Counted from the stretch's first letter, positions 15,997 to 25,780 are shown. The stretch is DNA of 39,745 bases from Candidatus Saccharimonadales bacterium (GCA_025450135.1 JANWHZ010000024.1:1-39745); one strand, 5' to 3'. Notes: generated from the letters alone by a model not told the origin. Made by a program: numbers and translations.

Positions 15997-18492
15997 TTAT
16001 GACTTTTGCAGGTCGATTGTACCTTCAGTTTCTAGCGCGTGAAACCCGGATGGCATAGCTCCTGCTGGCTTGTGTTTGCGGTTTCGTTTGCGCTTGCGCT
16101 TCGACTTTGCGTCCCCGCTCTGCTCGGTCGTTGTTAGCGGCATATCGAGTGCGGGCACCGGTGTTTCTTGCAGCGGCCGAGCGGGTGCCGAATGTGGCGA
16201 CGGCTGCAAGAGGTAGTGCTCATTCACGTAGTGCTCCACGTACTCGCGGCTCGAGGCATACTGCGCCCGCGAGCGTTCGATAATCGTCGCTGTTTGGTCG
16301 GCCGCCAGCGGTGGTAAATTCAAGGTAATTGCCGAGAAGGCCGGCACCTTTTCCCCTTCGATCGTCATGTTGATCACGAAGTGACGATTGTGCATATGCA
16401 CCAAGTCGTATTCGGTGAACTTTGGCTCAAAGTAGCGGGTGAGTACCCGCGCATCATCGGCTGACATACGAAAGGCAATCATCGAGCCAACGTTGCCGAA
16501 TACGGCGTCTTTGACCGCCATCGACATTTGGGCAATATACTGATTAGCAACGGTCAAACTCAGACCATATTTGCGCGCTTCGGAGAGGATCGTGGCAAAA
16601 CTGTCGGTGGCAAAGTTCTGAAACTCGTCAACGTACAGATAAAACGGCTGGCGCTGCTCGGCCGGAATGTCAGCCCGGCTCATAGCCCCCAGCTGGATCT
16701 TAGTTACCAGCAGTGACCCGAGTAACGACGCATTGTCTTCGCCGATCAACCCCCGGCTAAGATTAACAATCAGTATCTTATGCTCGTCCATGATCTGGCG
16801 GATACTAAAACTGCTTTTGGGCTGTCCAATGATGTTGCGCACCAAGGGGTTAGCAGTGAATGCGCCCACCTTATTCAGCACCGGCGCCACAGCCTCCGCT
16901 GCAAACCGGTCGTTCCAGCTCGTAAACTCTATCTGCCAGAAGGCCCGCACTACAGGGTCGCTGACGTGCTTTAGCACTTCAGCTCGGAACCGCTTGTCGG
17001 TCAGCATACGCGTGATATCAAGCATGGTGGCGTTAGGGTAATCAAGCAAAGCGAGCAAACTGTAACGTAAGATGTACTCTAGCCGGGGGCCCCAGCTTTC
17101 AAACATTCGCTTTAGCACCCCGATCAGCTCGCTGGCGGTATGCATCTTCAGCTTCGGGTCAAGCACCTCCATGGGGTTGAAAGCCACCGGGTAATCGGTA
17201 TCTGCCGGGTTGAAGTAAACAACGTCCCCCGCCCGCTCCGGCGGAATCCGTGCCAGGACGTGCTGCGCGTAATCGCCATGGGGATCAACCACTGCAAAGC
17301 CGTAGGGGCTGTAAATATCTGAGATGGTCAGGAGCTCCAGCGTACCCGACTTCCCTGTCCCCGTCTGCCCGATGATATACAAATGACGGCTGCGGTCGAT
17401 CCGCGGCAGGCCGAACATAGTATTATGGCCTCTGAAGTTTGTGTTGGCGACCGGGCTCAGATCCTGGCGGTACACAGCAGTCACGACCGGTAAGCTCGCT
17501 GGCGGCTCGGCTGTTTGGGCACTTGCCCAGAGAATAAATGGCGTCTCAACATTAGTATGCGGCAGGTGGTACAGTGTCGCCATCTCTTCAATATTCAGGA
17601 GCAGTCCCTTCGAGACAAAGCCGCGCGCTTGGTATGCGCCAATCGATGAGAGGTCAGTAGCTATCCGCTTCTGAGTGAAGCCATTTAAGTACGTCGTGTT
17701 GAACTGCTTATAGCTGGCAACGATCGATTGCATCTGCAATTGCGCTTGTGGCAGCGGCACATTACCGCGATAGACGATGCGCACTAACGCTTCAAAAGCC
17801 AGTTTCTGGCTCTTGGCTTCAGCTGCTGAGGCCCGTACTTGGTCATACTCTGCCGGTTTGGGAGCCGCATCTTTTACTTCTGGCGGTGCCCACAGCACCG
17901 ACCAGAGACCGGTCATTTTCGGTCCTCCACCACGCTTAATCCCGGCGATATACCGTTCGCTTCGTTTGTGCCAGTTATCTGGCGCTGGTCGGGTTACTAG
18001 TTGGATCCACGCTTCCTCGTCATCGCCGAATTTAGCCAGCGTTGCGGTAATTGCCGCCAGCGGATCGACTTCAAAGCTCTGAAACGTCTTAATGGGCAAC
18101 ATTTCCGTCCCGGAGAACTTCAGCTCTGTAGACAGCGTGGTCATGTAGTCAACGTCTACTTGTTCGGCATAGTCTGGCACCTCAGATATTTGCACACTTG
18201 GGTACTGCGCGTAGATCTGCTCTTCAACAAAGCTCTTCAGATATTGTGGCACCCAGACGTAAAAACCGATCCGGCGTTTCAGTACTGCTACCTCGAAGCT
18301 GATGCGCTCTCGTTTCACCGGTGAGAGCATCCTGTTGGTCGGGACTGTTAACAGCCCATACAAGCTGGCAAACATTTGTTCCGCAGCCAGTTCTTTCTTT
18401 TCGTTCGTACGCGGTACTTGCAATAACAGCACCACGCCGCTTTCGTCATGCGGGGGATTTGCGTTGGAGTCAGAGGTAACTTGTTCTGCCAT
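15997..18492 (-). CDS. VirD4/TraG-like type IV secretion ATPase
   Basis: 831 residues. The C-terminal half is a RecA-like motor: Walker A IIGQTGTGKSGT at about 370, then VVDPHGDYAQHVL and FNPMEVLD, the Walker B segment FYLYVDEFQNFATDSF near 620, and a LTVANQYIAQM sensor region. This matches VirD4/TraD/TraG coupling ATPases and their HerA relatives. The N-terminal half (about 350 residues) is family-specific and without clear membrane spans. The tail is very basic (KSKRKRKRNRKHK) and may bind DNA or protein. Coupling proteins bring substrates to a type IV secretion channel or DNA to a conjugation pore. It is divergent from the lysine-poor island. Lysine content here is normal (about 39 of 831). 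Confidence 0.82.
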   Translation of the reverse strand: MAEQVTSDSNANPPHDESGVVLLLQVPRTNEKKELAAEQMFASLYGLLTVPTNRMLSPVKRERISFEVAVLKRRIGFYVWVPQYLKSFVEEQIYAQYPSVQISEVPDYAEQVDVDYMTTLSTELKFSGTEMLPIKTFQSFEVDPLAAITATLAKFGDDEEAWIQLVTRPAPDNWHKRSERYIAGIKRGGGPKMTGLWSVLWAPPEVKDAAPKPAEYDQVRASAAEAKSQKLAFEALVRIVYRGNVPLPQAQLQMQSIVASYKQFNTTYLNGFTQKRIATDLSSIGAYQARGFVSKGLLLNIEEMATLYHLPHTNVETPFILWASAQTAEPPASLPVVTAVYRQDLSPVANTNFRGHNTMFGLPRIDRSRHLYIIGQTGTGKSGTLELLTISDIYSPYGFAVVDPHGDYAQHVLARIPPERAGDVVYFNPADTDYPVAFNPMEVLDPKLKMHTASELIGVLKRMFESWGPRLEYILRYSLLALLDYPNATMLDITRMLTDKRFRAEVLKHVSDPVVRAFWQIEFTSWNDRFAAEAVAPVLNKVGAFTANPLVRNIIGQPKSSFSIRQIMDEHKILIVNLSRGLIGEDNASLLGSLLVTKIQLGAMSRADIPAEQRQPFYLYVDEFQNFATDSFATILSEARKYGLSLTVANQYIAQMSMAVKDAVFGNVGSMIAFRMSADDARVLTRYFEPKFTEYDLVHMHNRHFVINMTIEGEKVPAFSAITLNLPPLAADQTATIIERSRAQYASSREYVEHYVNEHYLLQPSPHSAPARPLQETPVPALDMPLTTTEQSGDAKSKRKRKRNRKHKPAGAMPSGFHALETEGTIDLQKS

Positions 18493-18582
18493 CTCAATCC
18501 ACTGATATGTGGCTACAGTTTATTTTCGCATTTTTGCAACCGTAAATACAACGAATAGCTCACTCACTATAGCGGACAGCAC

Positions 18583-18611
18583 TTGCATGTGTCCTTTTTT
18601 CAGAGTAATTT
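18583..18611 (+). promoter_or_regulatory. Candidate promoter of first island gene
   Basis: TTGCAT (18583-18588), a 17-nt spacer and TAATTT (18606-18611). It would give a leader of about 85 nt before the ATG at 18705. The rest of the 212-nt divergent gap holds no gene that I can see. Confidence 0.4.
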
Positions 18612-18629
18612 ATGTGACAAACGGCAAAA

Positions 18630-18651
18630 TAGTAAGAAAAATTACTTACTA
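18630..18651. repeat. Inverted repeat in leader of first island gene
   Basis: TAGTAAG and CTTACTA, 7-bp perfect arms around an 8-nt A/T-rich loop, lie between the candidate promoter and the gene. It could be an operator or an RNA hairpin. Confidence 0.4.
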
Positions 18652-18704
18652 GCTGCCCGCTTTCACGCTTAATACAACGGAACGTAATTTCTTGTGAGGC
18701 GCCT

Positions 18705-19643
18705 ATGGATCAGACAGGAGGTGGTGAACTCTCCTTCACGAGTGATATTGCTGCAGCAGACGAACACGGACGAACCGAAGAGTTGCCGGTTGGCGTGGAG
18801 GATCTGCACAGGACAGCCGGCCCTATTGCTGCCCTACTTGGCAGATTATCTATTGGTGGCGAGTGCGTCTCGGGTCTGCTTGCCGCTAGCCAAGCGCACG
18901 CCAAAGAGCTGCTCAATAGAGTCCGCCACGGCTCCATAGATGCTCCGAATGGCACCCCAGCGCTACAAGCGTTGGAGCAAGTAGAGGCCAACGTTTCTCG
19001 GGCCTTCCGTAAGAGTGGAGAGTTAGCCCGTAATGCGCCGCGGGCTATTGTCGACTACGCAGCAATCGGCGCCATGGCCATCCTTGCGCTGATGGGCGCT
19101 ACCGATTGGGACACCCAACGTGATCGGATTGAACGACAAACGCCCTCAGGGCAGCTGCCGTACCAGCGCCCCACATCCCAACATTGGGTCCGTCCACGGT
19201 CGGCATTAACTCTAGACGTTTACCAAGTACGTGGTGGTGGTACACAGCCGCCAGAGTGGGTGGAACGATTATTTTTGCAACAAGAGCCTGCGCAGACTCT
19301 ACCCGCTTCCCGGCGTGTTGTACCCCATGAGAAGGCTGCTGCCGCGGCGCCCATCGTTACGCAACAGCAGGCCGACCTCGCTACTCGATATCTTACAGAA
19401 TTCCTAAGCGCTGGGCCAAGCCCTTGGGATGTACCCGTGCCGAGCTTTGCTGCAATGGCACAACGCACCAATAAAACTGCTAACCTGCCCGCTCCCCAGG
19501 ACCACCGACGTATTCGGGTACGAGTTGGCTCAATGACCATGGCATTTTCCGGCCCGACTCAAGATATCTACGGCCGTATAGGCGCATGGCGAACAATGCA
19601 CCCGGACGCGGAAATCATCAGCGACGAACCATTGTTTGTCTAA
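18705..19643 (+). CDS. Unknown island protein A, lysine-poor, one membrane span
   Basis: 312 residues with no family I recognise. A helical N-terminal part (about 30-110) is followed by one likely membrane span (AIVDYAAIGAMAILALMGA, about 112-130). After it come a polar Arg/Pro/Gln-rich region and a compact C-terminal segment with alternating hydrophobics (RRIRVRVGSMTMAFSG). It has no Sec signal. Only 4 lysines and 1 cysteine occur in the whole chain, against about 20 arginines or more. GAGG about 6 nt before the ATG is a plausible ribosome site. First gene of the island, divergent from the VirD4-like ATPase. Confidence 0.7.
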   Translation: MDQTGGGELSFTSDIAAADEHGRTEELPVGVEDLHRTAGPIAALLGRLSIGGECVSGLLAASQAHAKELLNRVRHGSIDAPNGTPALQALEQVEANVSRAFRKSGELARNAPRAIVDYAAIGAMAILALMGATDWDTQRDRIERQTPSGQLPYQRPTSQHWVRPRSALTLDVYQVRGGGTQPPEWVERLFLQQEPAQTLPASRRVVPHEKAAAAAPIVTQQQADLATRYLTEFLSAGPSPWDVPVPSFAAMAQRTNKTANLPAPQDHRRIRVRVGSMTMAFSGPTQDIYGRIGAWRTMHPDAEIISDEPLFV

Positions 19644-19751
19644 GAGAGTAAGCCTCTCGATGTTCTTTGAAAACATAAAAGGAATTGGCGCGCTGTCATA
19701 AGCTGCCTTCCACCTCTGCACCTAATTCCCCGTATTGCCTATGTAATCATA

Positions 19752-19779
19752 TTGACAACTGCGGAAGTTAATGTATAAT
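19752..19779 (+). promoter_or_regulatory. Strong sigma70-like promoter of island gene B
   Basis: Consensus TTGACA (19752-19757), a 16-nt spacer and consensus TATAAT (19774-19779). The ATG at 19791 is only 11 nt further, so the leader is about 5 nt and there is no Shine-Dalgarno. Confidence 0.8.
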
Positions 19780-19790
19780 ATTACTACATT

Positions 19791-20297
19791 ATGGCCACAT
19801 TACCCGGCGCATATCTATCTAGCCCCGAGCGGCGGCGGCTGGGCACTAACCCTGACTTGGTCAGGGCGATTGCCGCTATGGGCGATCGCGCTGCGAAGGG
19901 GGGGGCTAGGTATATTCCTGGTCAACTTTCACAGTATCGTCTGGCGCATGGCGAACAAGATGATGGGTTTCAATATCTAAGAGGCGCAGTGGTTGATGCT
20001 GCACGCGAGCATCGTGCTGCAACGGTTCTTGTAATGCCGCAGCATTCGACTTTACGCGAGCGCAGGAGAGCCCAGGACGCTGATCAGCTTAGGCATCAGC
20101 AAGCAGCATTTGCAGCACAAGTAATCCTAGAAGAGCTTCTCCAAGCAAGCGCAGCAGCCACAGCGTCTTTTGGCGCTGATCGTGACGACACTCCGGCAGC
20201 ACATGAAGCAGCTTGGCAAGCTGGTTTTGATGTCTACCAGAGGCATCATCCAGAGAGCCCACGCTACGATTTAGGTGCTACTGACGGCCCGCGATAA
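19791..20297 (+). CDS. Unknown island protein B, lysine-poor, soluble
   Basis: 168 residues, predicted soluble and mainly helical, with one lysine and no cysteine. Features are RRR clusters at 14-16 and 89-92, a long Ala/Gln/His-rich helix (RRAQDADQLRHQQAAFAAQVILEE split by Arg) and an acidic-polar end (PESPRYDLGATDGPR). No signal peptide or membrane span. No family recognised. The start is set by the strong promoter just upstream and the absence of any other good ATG. It is the shortest island gene; a decayed transposase follows it on the other strand. Confidence 0.65.
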   Translation: MATLPGAYLSSPERRRLGTNPDLVRAIAAMGDRAAKGGARYIPGQLSQYRLAHGEQDDGFQYLRGAVVDAAREHRAATVLVMPQHSTLRERRRAQDADQLRHQQAAFAAQVILEELLQASAAATASFGADRDDTPAAHEAAWQAGFDVYQRHHPESPRYDLGATDGPR

Positions 20298-20418
20298 TAG
20301 ACACTGTTAACGAAGTGTTAGACCCACATCGTAGCTTGGCGAGATAGTAGTTGGGTCTGACTTATAAACGTATTAAGACGCTTGTGTCCAATGTAGCATT
20401 CTCGTAGCCAGGAATACC

Positions 20419-21345
20419 TTATAGGTATTCCACGGGCGTACGCATGCGGAGCATGCTATGCGGCCGGAAGAAGTTGTAATCCAAGCAGTCCTCAACGAGG
20501 AATGCTTGTAATTCTGCTTTCTGGTAGCTGTTGGTCGTCAGCTTCTTGTAGCTATCCTAGTCGACGCCGTGAGATCGCTCAATCTGACCATTGGGATGCG
20601 GGCTTCGGGGTGATATCCGGCCGTGATGGATATTGTTAGCGGTGAGCCACCGTTGTACGGCGGTCAAAGTGTCTGGCTTGGTTTGTGGCAACTGGTCGTA
20701 GACGAACTTCATGCCGTTGTCGGTCTGGATACAACGGAAGGAGAAAGCTGGGGCAAAGAAACGGATAGCATGCTCCAGGAATCCCACAGTGTAAACGGGG
20801 TTCACTCCCGGATATAGTCGCTTGTATTTAATCCTGGTAGCACAGTCAACAATGTCGTACTGGTACGCAGCATACTTCCAGTGTTTGACGTCCAGTTGGC
20901 CAACTTCATACGGTTGGTACTGGTGCTACTGAGCCGACGCTGGGTGTATGGCCTACGCGTTTTGGCACCGTAAGTTTTGCCCGGCGGAGAACACTACCAA
21001 CTGCATGCCGCGAGACGGCAATGCCGTAATCCCGGGCCAGTACCACGGCCAGCTTCGCTTCACCGTAGCCGAGACCTAGTCGCAACTGGACAATGAGGCT
21101 GGTCGTTTCATCACTCAAATCGGCTCTGTGCGATTTGGCGTTTTCGGCATGTCGTGCAAGCTGGTAAGTTTCTTGTTGTTGGCAAGCCAACGACTGTGCG
21201 AGTAGTAGTATTCACTCCTGGCAATGCTGTAGTGTTTGCAAGCTGCGGTAACACTGTCGAGTTCCTTGGCAGCCCGAAACCCAGCAAAACGGATACGAGC
21301 TCCATATACCTGAAGTTGTTTTCCGGTCATGACTCTTGTCCTCAC
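20419..21345 (-). pseudogene. Decayed IS481/IS3-like transposase (integrase core)
   Basis: Fragments of one transposase lie in order on the minus strand. The N-terminal part (21345 to 21115; likely start MTGKQLQVYG at 21330) is helix-turn-helix-like. A second frame (21190 to 20906) gives the linked HTH segment SLIVQLRLGLGYGEAKLAVV. A third frame carries the rve catalytic core: YEVGQLDVKHWKY (first Asp), RCIQTDNGMKF (second Asp) and SPHPNGQIERSHG (Glu). An in-frame TAG at 20557-20559 then interrupts it, after which reading continues (YNFFRPHSMLRMRTPVEYL) to a final stop at 20419. At least two frameshifts and one stop make it inactive. Clear terminal inverted repeats are not seen. Confidence 0.85.
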
Positions 21346-21415
21346 TTACACTCCTTTCTAATCTGGTAAAAGTGTCCAAGATGTACGGGATCGAATAATA
21401 TTCTATGCTAGTAAG

Positions 21416-21444
21416 TTGACTAATAATCTTATTTAGTTTAAAAT
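21416..21444 (+). promoter_or_regulatory. Promoter of island gene C
   Basis: TTGACT (21416-21421), a 17-nt spacer and TAAAAT (21439-21444). It is followed by a leader of about 45 nt with GGAGA at 21481-21485 as ribosome site. Confidence 0.75.
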
Positions 21445-21495
21445 AAAGGTTTTAGTGTTCACTGATACTCAGTAAGCAACGGAGAACAAAGTAAG

Positions 21496-23463
21496 ATGAG
21501 CAGAGGTGAAGGGTTACGTCCTTCTGGTGTAGTAGATGATGCATACTCCTCTTGGGAGTATGCATTGCCGTTGTCTGAAACCCTAGAACGCGGCGTAGGC
21601 TATGATGGTCCACGGACAGACAACGATACATTGGGCGCTAGACGAGCTGGCCGCACGGCCGTCTTGCATTATAAACGTGACGAAGCGGCAGTGCCTCCTG
21701 TCGCCTACATGGATAACCCTGGTGAGTTCGAAGAGGCTGCGCCTGAAAGAAGTGATGAACAAGGCCAAGTTCGGTTAGAAGGGCCTTATGGTACCTGGCA
21801 AGATTTGAGACAACAGCATGATCCCTATGAAGGGCTCACGCCTTGGCAGCGCGGCGCAGAAGATCGACAAAGTGCTTGGGGCGAGGTCCTCCAAGTCGCT
21901 AGCCGTGTTCTCCCTGAACGTATCCGACCTCACATTCGCTCTCGTTGGGACGCTACGCCTGGGATGGCCTGGGAAAGTGCGGTTTTCCTAACAGGAACGT
22001 ACGTAAAACATTTGTTTGATGTGGTTACATTCAGGCAACGTGTACCTCGTGAGGCTGCATGCCAAGAAGCCCCGCAGGCTCGCCGTGATCGTCCGCCAGT
22101 AGAACGTCGGCGCACAAGCGATGTGGTGAGCGCTGTGGTGGGTACGGCTGGTGATGTTGCCGCAGGATTCGCAGGTGTTGCCCTTAGCGCGGCTGACCGA
22201 GCAATCTCGGGCCTTGAATACGTCGTGTACAGCGCCGGACGACACCTTCGTAGAACAGGTAATCATATTGGTGAGACACGCGTCTGGCATGCCGCCGAGC
22301 AGGTCGCTGACACAGCCACCGGATACGCACTTTATGGTGTACTTGTGGGGGGCGCGGCTACGCTGCTCTTCCTCAGTAATCCGTGGTATTATATCGGTCC
22401 TGAAGGCCGTGCAGAGAGGCGCCGTGTACATGCTAGCTTGGATAATCTACGTTTCGGCTCAAGCGTTGCGGCTAGAGGTGAGGAATCTGCCCACGATGCT
22501 GCCCATACTACCTCGCTCCATGAATCTGACCGGCAGCTTGCAGCGCTTATAGATCGCCAACGCCGTCACGTAGAAATAGATAGTTCGTGGAGAAGTGACG
22601 ATTCCGTACCCACGCCTCAATCCTTATTTTCACAGACAGCATGGCCATTAGTCCGTGCCCACCTGGGTCGTATTAACCTTGGCGAAGCAGATAGCCCAGT
22701 ATTGGTCGCTACGCGAGAAACTATCGCGGCAGTTATACGGCAAATCTCAGATGAGCCTCAGGCATTTGCTGCAACTACTCACGTATATGCACTAGACATC
22801 TCCAAGAGCCTAGCTGCAATGTTCCCTGAGACAGAGTCGGGCTGTAAAGCGCGTGGCCTCTCACTGAAAGACGTGGTAGCCACTGTCCTGGAACGCTTAG
22901 GCGTGGGTGATACTGATATAGATCGTAGGCTAGATGTGCTTGCCCTCATGGCAGATCATCTCAGCCAATTTACATTACCTGACATGCCACCAGCCAGTAA
23001 CCCTCCAGTTGCAGGCAGTCCCGCGACTGCTATGGCACCTCGCTCAGCGCCCGAACATACGATAGTCAACGACGATTTCATTGTTCCGTTCATGAGAATT
23101 CTTGCCTATGACCAGCAAAGGCCAGCCAGTGCTAACGATGACTTGTGGCAGGGTGCGCAGCGGCATGCGGCAATCATACGTGAGGATCTTGTGGCAATGG
23201 GCTTCGAAACGATATTGACGGAGCTGGATGAGGTAACCAACGTTAACGACGCTATCGCAACTGCATTAGTTACTGAGGGCCTGGTCAGCAAAAAAGCTGT
23301 CGATGACGGTGACGTTTCAAGCATATTTTATGCAGGGACGTATAACACTGGCACTATTGACACGATAGCCGCGTGCCTACGAGCGTATCATTATTCGCGC
23401 GTATTCCTGAGCCGGTCTGTAAACGGTGGTTCCTCAGCCGAAGCAATTTTGCCTCAGGCCTAG
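21496..23463 (+). CDS. Unknown island protein C, lysine-poor, membrane segments
   Basis: 655 residues, no recognised family. The N-terminal 210 residues are polar and Arg/Glu/Asp-rich. A Gly/Ala-rich, weakly hydrophobic stretch (about 212-250, SAVVGTAGDVAAGFAGVAL) and a stronger hydrophobic segment (GYALYGVLVGGAATLLFLSNPWYYI, about 275-299) could insert in a membrane as a hairpin. The remainder is soluble and helical, with DIDRRLDVLALMADHL and DDFIVPFMRILAYDQQ. There are 7 lysines in 655 residues. No Sec signal is present. The GGAGA site 10 nt before the ATG supports the start. Confidence 0.75.
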   Translation: MSRGEGLRPSGVVDDAYSSWEYALPLSETLERGVGYDGPRTDNDTLGARRAGRTAVLHYKRDEAAVPPVAYMDNPGEFEEAAPERSDEQGQVRLEGPYGTWQDLRQQHDPYEGLTPWQRGAEDRQSAWGEVLQVASRVLPERIRPHIRSRWDATPGMAWESAVFLTGTYVKHLFDVVTFRQRVPREAACQEAPQARRDRPPVERRRTSDVVSAVVGTAGDVAAGFAGVALSAADRAISGLEYVVYSAGRHLRRTGNHIGETRVWHAAEQVADTATGYALYGVLVGGAATLLFLSNPWYYIGPEGRAERRRVHASLDNLRFGSSVAARGEESAHDAAHTTSLHESDRQLAALIDRQRRHVEIDSSWRSDDSVPTPQSLFSQTAWPLVRAHLGRINLGEADSPVLVATRETIAAVIRQISDEPQAFAATTHVYALDISKSLAAMFPETESGCKARGLSLKDVVATVLERLGVGDTDIDRRLDVLALMADHLSQFTLPDMPPASNPPVAGSPATAMAPRSAPEHTIVNDDFIVPFMRILAYDQQRPASANDDLWQGAQRHAAIIREDLVAMGFETILTELDEVTNVNDAIATALVTEGLVSKKAVDDGDVSSIFYAGTYNTGTIDTIAACLRAYHYSRVFLSRSVNGGSSAEAILPQA

Positions 23464-23503
23464 CTGTATCTGTAATATAAACATGAGCAGTAACATAATC
23501 ATC

Positions 23504-23532
23504 TTGACTTTTTGGGCAGTTGCTGCTAGTGT
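23504..23532 (+). promoter_or_regulatory. Promoter of island gene D
   Basis: TTGACT (23504-23509), a 17-nt spacer and TAGTGT (23527-23532). The -10 is weaker than in sister promoters. Downstream it shares the string TATTGTCATTAT with the start region of island gene E. Confidence 0.6.
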
Positions 23533-23581
23533 ATATGTATTGTCATTATCATAAGCGGAAATTATTAAAGAAGAGAATAAT

Positions 23582-25780
23582 ATGTCACAAGCAGCTCCTA
23601 ATCCACGTGATTTTCCTCAAGACGCTCGACAACAAACGAGAGAATGGGATGCGATTGCTGGCTTTGACGCGGAATTGGTTGATGCTGATCGTATTCCTGA
23701 CGCTGATACGTTTCCGCTATTGCAAGCTTACCGTGGAACTGCTGACCATGTAGGTCAACCTGGCCACAACGGACAACGTGATGGATTTGAACGTCGTGGT
23801 TCTGCAGATGGGCCAACCGGTCCACAACTTGCAGGCGGCGCTAGAAATGCTGATGGGGGCCAGCGTGCACCACATCCTAGACACCCATTTGCACAAAGAA
23901 CACCTCTGGGTGACCGCATTGGTCATAGAGCAGATGTCCGCGGTGACGATGAAGCTCCTGACCATGAGACCCCAGCCGTGCGTCCACAACACGGGCAACA
24001 TAGGGGCCAGGGCTCTGAACCACGGAGAGTGGGAACCGACACAAGCGAATACCCTGCCTTGCCAAGGCCTCCTCGACCCGCGCGTCGTCCAACTAGTAGA
24101 GGCAGTGATGGTGGTCGTGTCACCCCAGCCCAAGCTGAAACAGGACAACGAGCCCAACAAGTTAGAACAGGTGGCGAACAAAGTCCACCATGGGAAGATG
24201 ATGAAGAAGATCAAAGAATTGATCAACGTCCTACAGCCCCGCTACCTATAGCGCGCGCGCCACAACCTCGTGTAGACAGATTGATTAGACTAAGGCATGG
24301 TGCAGGTGCAAACCTAGCAAGAGTTGGCGTTGGGTTAGCACATGGACCAGAGGCTGGTAGGCAGGCACATGATCAGGTTTTGGCGCGCGGTGAAGCTGCA
24401 CGTCGGGAGGCTGATGCCCACGTGGGTGAACACTGGGCTAACATTAGGCGCTCTGCGGCTGCACGTTGGGCTGGAATGATGGCGCTAGCAGGCGGATGGA
24501 ATACTGGGAGCGGAAGATACAGGACTGAACGCCAAAGGCATGCTCATCTGAACCATATAGATATGGTCAACCGGATGGGTGGGAACTATGCTTATCCTTT
24601 CCCGGATACCCGCCCCGGCGGTGAACATGATCCTCATAGGCAATCTGATCAAGCTACAGACCCTAGGGATCCGATTATACTTAGCAGCCCCGTGTCTCTA
24701 CCTCATGAACACAGGGATAGAATACGCGCGGGACTTGCCAATGGAACTATCTTGCATAGGATCGGCGGTGATGGCGGTCATGAGTTCTACCAACGTATGC
24801 GATTAGGTGAAGCAGATGAACCGCACCCTCAGCAAGGGCGCAGCGAGGGCGCTGAAGGTGGACGTCCTGAAGGTCAACCTGATGACACTGCGCAGCGTCT
24901 CCTAGCTGCACCATCGGCCCGCGCTCAGAGTGAAGCTGCTGCACGGGATGACCGTCCTGAATGGATGCCCCAAGATGGAGGGAGACAATTCTACCTAGGT
25001 CGAGCCAGGTTAGAACTTAATGATCTCGTCAGACAATTGGGCCAGCCCACACGTGCTCAAGCCGAACAATGGATGGAGCAGCGAGCACGACAAATGTATG
25101 ATAATGATCGTGCAAGCGGTTATCCACGTTTGCGAGAACAGTACGAAAGAATGTTGGAAGCCCAGCGACAAGATCCTGCGTATCAACGTCGGCTGGCAGT
25201 CGAACGTAATGCAGCTCAGCGACATGAAGCAGCTCAGCGTGAAGCAGCATTAGCGAGCAGCACAGACCCTGATGTGATTGAGGCTAGGCGATTGTTTGCA
25301 CGAGATAAGCATCTCATCCCTGATGATCAGCAGCCTGGATGGGTTGAACGAACAAGAGCTTCCCTAGCATCACAACGTGAACTCGATCGTGAAGCTGCTG
25401 AAAGAGCACGACGAGCTCGCGAGGAGCAACAAGCTAGAGATTTAGCATATGAACGTGCCTACGTGCTGCGGCGGGCTAATGGCATTGCCGATATGTTTGG
25501 TGCACAGATGGGCGCAAAACGTGCTACATTCCCTCCTGAAACCGAACGTGAGACTATGCTAGCTGCACTGGATGCCGCTGAAGAATTTGTCGCAGATGCG
25601 GAAGCTAATAACAGGCGCTTGTGGCAAGCACGTCACTTAGATCAGCTTAGGCAGCAAATAGTACGCGCAGCAGCTACTACGATAGTTCGGGAAGGTATTA
25701 CCCCAACTGAAAGTAGATTGCTAGCGGGAGCCTTTGCTCGCGAACTATTCGGTATGCAACTGGATATAGGCACTCGATAA
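23582..25780 (+). CDS. Unknown island protein D, extremely lysine-poor, Arg/Gln/His-rich
   Basis: 732 residues with only two lysines (near the C-terminal third) and no cysteine. The first 230 residues are low-complexity and probably disordered, rich in Arg, Gly, Pro, Gln and His. A helical region (about 235-310: LARVGVGLAHGPEAGRQAHDQ, then WANIRRSAAARWAGMMALAGG) has amphipathic character. The C-terminal 270 residues are heavily charged and likely coiled-coil (EREYERM-like, QRHEAAQREAAL, DREAAERARRAREEQQARD). No signal peptide, no membrane span, no family recognised. Upstream AAGAAGAG is a ribosome site. A strong terminator follows. Confidence 0.75.
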   Translation: MSQAAPNPRDFPQDARQQTREWDAIAGFDAELVDADRIPDADTFPLLQAYRGTADHVGQPGHNGQRDGFERRGSADGPTGPQLAGGARNADGGQRAPHPRHPFAQRTPLGDRIGHRADVRGDDEAPDHETPAVRPQHGQHRGQGSEPRRVGTDTSEYPALPRPPRPARRPTSRGSDGGRVTPAQAETGQRAQQVRTGGEQSPPWEDDEEDQRIDQRPTAPLPIARAPQPRVDRLIRLRHGAGANLARVGVGLAHGPEAGRQAHDQVLARGEAARREADAHVGEHWANIRRSAAARWAGMMALAGGWNTGSGRYRTERQRHAHLNHIDMVNRMGGNYAYPFPDTRPGGEHDPHRQSDQATDPRDPIILSSPVSLPHEHRDRIRAGLANGTILHRIGGDGGHEFYQRMRLGEADEPHPQQGRSEGAEGGRPEGQPDDTAQRLLAAPSARAQSEAAARDDRPEWMPQDGGRQFYLGRARLELNDLVRQLGQPTRAQAEQWMEQRARQMYDNDRASGYPRLREQYERMLEAQRQDPAYQRRLAVERNAAQRHEAAQREAALASSTDPDVIEARRLFARDKHLIPDDQQPGWVERTRASLASQRELDREAAERARRAREEQQARDLAYERAYVLRRANGIADMFGAQMGAKRATFPPETERETMLAALDAAEEFVADAEANNRRLWQARHLDQLRQQIVRAAATTIVREGITPTESRLLAGAFARELFGMQLDIGTR

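Noticed and set aside
19771-19980. Frame starting MYNITTLW that overlaps the start of island gene B.
   Set aside because: Its ATG overlaps the -10 box, and its codon pattern lacks the features of the long frame; the promoter position favours ATG 19791.
20319-20362. Inverted repeat (about TAGACCCA and TGGGTCTG) after island gene B.
   Set aside because: A long loop of about 26 nt and no T tract make it a poor terminator; it could be part of the decayed insertion's flank.
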